Shown piece after piece: positions 4,581-6,767 of a stretch of 6,767 nt of DNA. A program made the translations under genes and the position numbers. The notes under the pieces are model-generated. The model saw only the letters and a program-made list of their open reading frames with translations, was not told the origin of the DNA and searched no databases. Origin of the DNA: Bacilli bacterium. GTDB lineage: Bacteria; Bacillota_I; Bacilli_A; RFN20; CAG-288. Position 1 is the stretch's first letter; each line of letters begins with the position of its first letter. The stretch is from positions 1 through 6,767 of the forward strand of contig CAAGIQ010000121.1 of the NCBI GenBank assembly GCA_900769965.1. The letters are read 5' to 3'.

Positions 4581-6767
4581 ATGGAAGAAAAAATTTATGT
4601 AAAAGATGAAGAAAGCTTACTCAATCACATCGAACAAGTGAGAGAAGCTCAAAAGATATACGCCTCTTTTAGCCAGGAACAAGTCGACGAGATTTTCTAT
4701 AGAGCTTGTTTAGCCGCTAATAAGGCTCGTATACCACTAGCGAAAGATGCTGTGGAAGAAACGAAGATGGGTATAGTTGAAGATAAGGTAATCAAAAACC
4801 ATTTCGCTTCTGAATACATCTACAACGCTTATAGAAATACTAAAACTTGTGGGGTTATCGAAGAAAATGCTTCGATGGGTTATAAAAAGATGCTCGAACC
4901 TCTTGGAGTTGTCGCTGCTATAGTTCCAACTACTAACCCAACTTCCACCGCTATATTTAAAGCTCTTATCTCATTGAAGACAAGAAATGCTTGTATCTTC
5001 TCCCCTCACCCAAGAGCCAAGAAATGTACTATCGATGCTGCTAAGATCGTTCTTGAAGCCGCTATTAAAGCTGGAGCTCCTAAAAACATCATAGGTTGGA
5101 TCGATGAACCAACAGTTGCTCTTTCTTCAGCTTTGATGAGAGAAGCTGATTGCATTTTAGCTACAGGTGGCCCAGGTATGGTTAAGGCTGCTTATTCCTC
5201 TGGTAAACCAGCTATCGGTGTCGGTGCTGGTAATACTCCAGCTATTATCGATTCCACAGCTGATATCAAGATGGCAGCGATGTCTATAGTTCATTCTAAA
5301 TCGTTTGATAACGGCATGATCTGCGCTTCTGAGCAATCGGTTATAGTCTTAGATGATGTTTACGATGCTTTTAAAGAAGAACTTAAACTTAGAGGTGCTT
5401 ACTTCATCGAAAAAGAAGATTTAGATAAAGTTAGACATACGATTATTATTAACGGAGCTTTAAACGCTAAAATCGTCGGTCAAAGAGCTACTACAATTGC
5501 TTCGATGAGCGGTATCACTTGCCCAAGCGATACCAAAGTCTTAGTCGGTGAAGTAGAAAAAGTTACTTTCGATGAAGAATTTGCTCACGAAAAGCTTTCA
5601 CCAGTCTTAGCGATGTACAGAGCTAGCACCTTCGAAGAAGCTTTAGATAAGGCTGATTACTTAGTTAAAGCCGGAGGATATGGTCACACCTCTTCTCTCT
5701 ACGCTTCAGAAAGCTTAGCTAAGGATAAGATCGCTAAGTTCCAAGATAGAATGAAGACTTGTAGAATCTTACTTAATACCCCATCTTCTCAAGGTGGTAT
5801 CGGCGATATCTACAACTTCATGCTTAGACCTTCATTAACCTTAGGTTGCGGAAGCTATGGAGGTAACTCCGTTTCCGAAAACGTAGGTATCAATCAATTA
5901 CTTAACGTCAAGACTGTCGCTTATAGGAGAGAGAATATGCTTTGGTTACGTGTACCAGAAAAACTTTATTTTAAGAGAGGTTGCTTAGCTACCGCTTTAA
6001 ACGAGTTAAAAGATGTCTACAACAAGAAGAAAGTATTTATAGTTACCGATAAGTTCTTATTTGAATCTAATTTCACTAAGTGCATTACCGATAAGTTAGA
6101 AGAGCTCAACATAACTTATGAGATCTTCTCCGATGTCGCACCAGATCCAACTCTTGCCTGCGCTAAAGAAGGCGCTTCTAGAATGAGAGCCTTTAAGCCT
6201 GATACAATTATCGCTCTTGGTGGCGGAAGTCCAATGGATGCTGCGAAGATCATGTGGGTCTTATACGAACACGAAGATGTTAATTTTGAAGATATGGCTA
6301 TGGACTTCATGGATATTAGAAAGAGAGTCTACCACTTCCCACATATGGGGGATAAAGCTTTATTCATCGCTGTTCCTACAACTGCTGGTACAGGAAGTGA
6401 AGCAACTCCTTTCGCTATCATCACCGATGAAAGAACCGGACTTAAATACCCAATCGCTGACTATGAACTCCTTCCAAAAATTGCTATCGTCGATCCAGAT
6501 TTGATGATGAATATCCCGAAAGGATTAACTAGAGCTAGCGGTGTTGATGTTTTAGTTCACTCCTTAGAGGCTTTAGCTTCTATTATGGCTTCTGATTACA
6601 CCGATTCTTTAGCTACTAAATCCTTGGAATTATTATTTAAATATCTCCCTCGCGCTTATAAGTATGGAGCTAACGACGAGGAAGCTAGAGAGAAAGTAGC
6701 TTACGCTTCTTCTTTAGCTGGTATCGCTTTTGCTAACGCCTTCTTAGGTTTAGTTCACTCTATGGGT
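4581..6767 (+). CDS. adhE: AdhE bifunctional acetaldehyde-CoA/alcohol dehydrogenase, 3' truncated
   Basis: This enzyme converts acetyl-CoA to acetaldehyde and then ethanol using two NADH, regenerating NAD+ in fermentation; family members form cytoplasmic helical filaments (spirosomes). The frame is open for 729 codons to the window edge; full-length AdhE is about 860-890 residues. The aldehyde dehydrogenase half (about 1-440) shows the PTTNPTSTA stretch, ATGGPGMVKAAYSSGKPA, the nucleotide-site motif GVGAGNTP (from 214) and catalytic Cys248 in ICASEQS. The linker is near ENMLW (about 451-455). The iron-dependent alcohol dehydrogenase half has GGGSPMDAAK (from 547), TTAGTGSEATPF, and iron ligands Asp656, His660 and His726. 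These three sit at a constant offset of +3 from E. coli AdhE D653, H657 and H723 (recalled), indicating close collinearity. The fourth ligand, about 14 residues on, is beyond the window. No frameshift or in-frame stop was found. It has its own promoter and ribosome site, divergent from the GGDEF gene. Confidence 0.97.
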   Translation, partial: MEEKIYVKDEESLLNHIEQVREAQKIYASFSQEQVDEIFYRACLAANKARIPLAKDAVEETKMGIVEDKVIKNHFASEYIYNAYRNTKTCGVIEENASMGYKKMLEPLGVVAAIVPTTNPTSTAIFKALISLKTRNACIFSPHPRAKKCTIDAAKIVLEAAIKAGAPKNIIGWIDEPTVALSSALMREADCILATGGPGMVKAAYSSGKPAIGVGAGNTPAIIDSTADIKMAAMSIVHSKSFDNGMICASEQSVIVLDDVYDAFKEELKLRGAYFIEKEDLDKVRHTIIINGALNAKIVGQRATTIASMSGITCPSDTKVLVGEVEKVTFDEEFAHEKLSPVLAMYRASTFEEALDKADYLVKAGGYGHTSSLYASESLAKDKIAKFQDRMKTCRILLNTPSSQGGIGDIYNFMLRPSLTLGCGSYGGNSVSENVGINQLLNVKTVAYRRENMLWLRVPEKLYFKRGCLATALNELKDVYNKKKVFIVTDKFLFESNFTKCITDKLEELNITYEIFSDVAPDPTLACAKEGASRMRAFKPDTIIALGGGSPMDAAKIMWVLYEHEDVNFEDMAMDFMDIRKRVYHFPHMGDKALFIAVPTTAGTGSEATPFAIITDERTGLKYPIADYELLPKIAIVDPDLMMNIPKGLTRASGVDVLVHSLEALASIMASDYTDSLATKSLELLFKYLPRAYKYGANDEEAREKVAYASSLAGIAFANAFLGLVHSMG

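Noticed and set aside
6116..6310. 64-codon open frame on the minus strand
   Set aside because: It lies wholly within adhE, antisense to the well-conserved alcohol dehydrogenase domain, with no ribosome site or recognisable product.
6217..6504. 95-codon open frame on the plus strand
   Set aside because: It is a shifted-frame shadow of adhE; the adhE frame encodes conserved motifs across the same bases.
1..6767. Mycoplasma-type code with TGA as Trp
   Set aside because: All six Trp positions seen use TGG, no in-frame TGA interrupts a gene, and the single TGA at a gene end is backed by a TAA, so nothing supports recoding.

Overview
The window reads as a chromosomal segment of a low-GC, fermentative Bacillota-like bacterium. 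The support is AT-rich DNA, Arg codons dominated by AGA, clear Shine-Dalgarno sites ahead of two genes, and an AdhE-type ethanol enzyme. All six Trp codons seen in the coding regions are TGG and no in-frame TGA interrupts a gene, so the standard bacterial code fits better than the Mycoplasma code. A gut or host-associated member of class Bacilli or Erysipelotrichia is plausible, but the sequence does not settle it. I see no mobile element, CRISPR array, rRNA or tRNA.

Layout. (1) 2-1237, plus strand: a GH13 (alpha-amylase superfamily) glycosidase that loses its first residues at the left edge. (2) 1288-2094, plus strand: an IphP-like CX5R tyrosine/phosphoinositide-type phosphatase about 50 bp downstream, probably co-transcribed. 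(3) 2120-2153: a bidirectional intrinsic terminator closing this unit and the converging gene. (4) 2155-4302, minus strand: a 715-residue cytoplasmic signalling protein with a Cys-bearing PAS-like domain, a GAF-like domain, an intact GGDEF domain and a heavily degenerate EAL domain. (5) 4303-4580: a 278-bp divergent regulatory region holding promoters for both flanking genes, a cre-like palindrome and several repeats. (6) 4581-6767, plus strand: adhE, 729 codons present, cut by the right edge inside the iron-binding motif of its alcohol dehydrogenase half.

Working together. The glycosidase feeds sugars into glycolysis and AdhE disposes of reducing equivalents by turning acetyl-CoA into ethanol. 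The c-di-GMP protein shares its upstream region with adhE and carries a possibly redox- or metal-responsive PAS domain. A link between fermentative state and c-di-GMP output is therefore a reasonable hypothesis, but it is inference from position only. Nothing here is clearly a new system. The best candidates for follow-up are the GGDEF/dead-EAL protein and the shared regulatory region.
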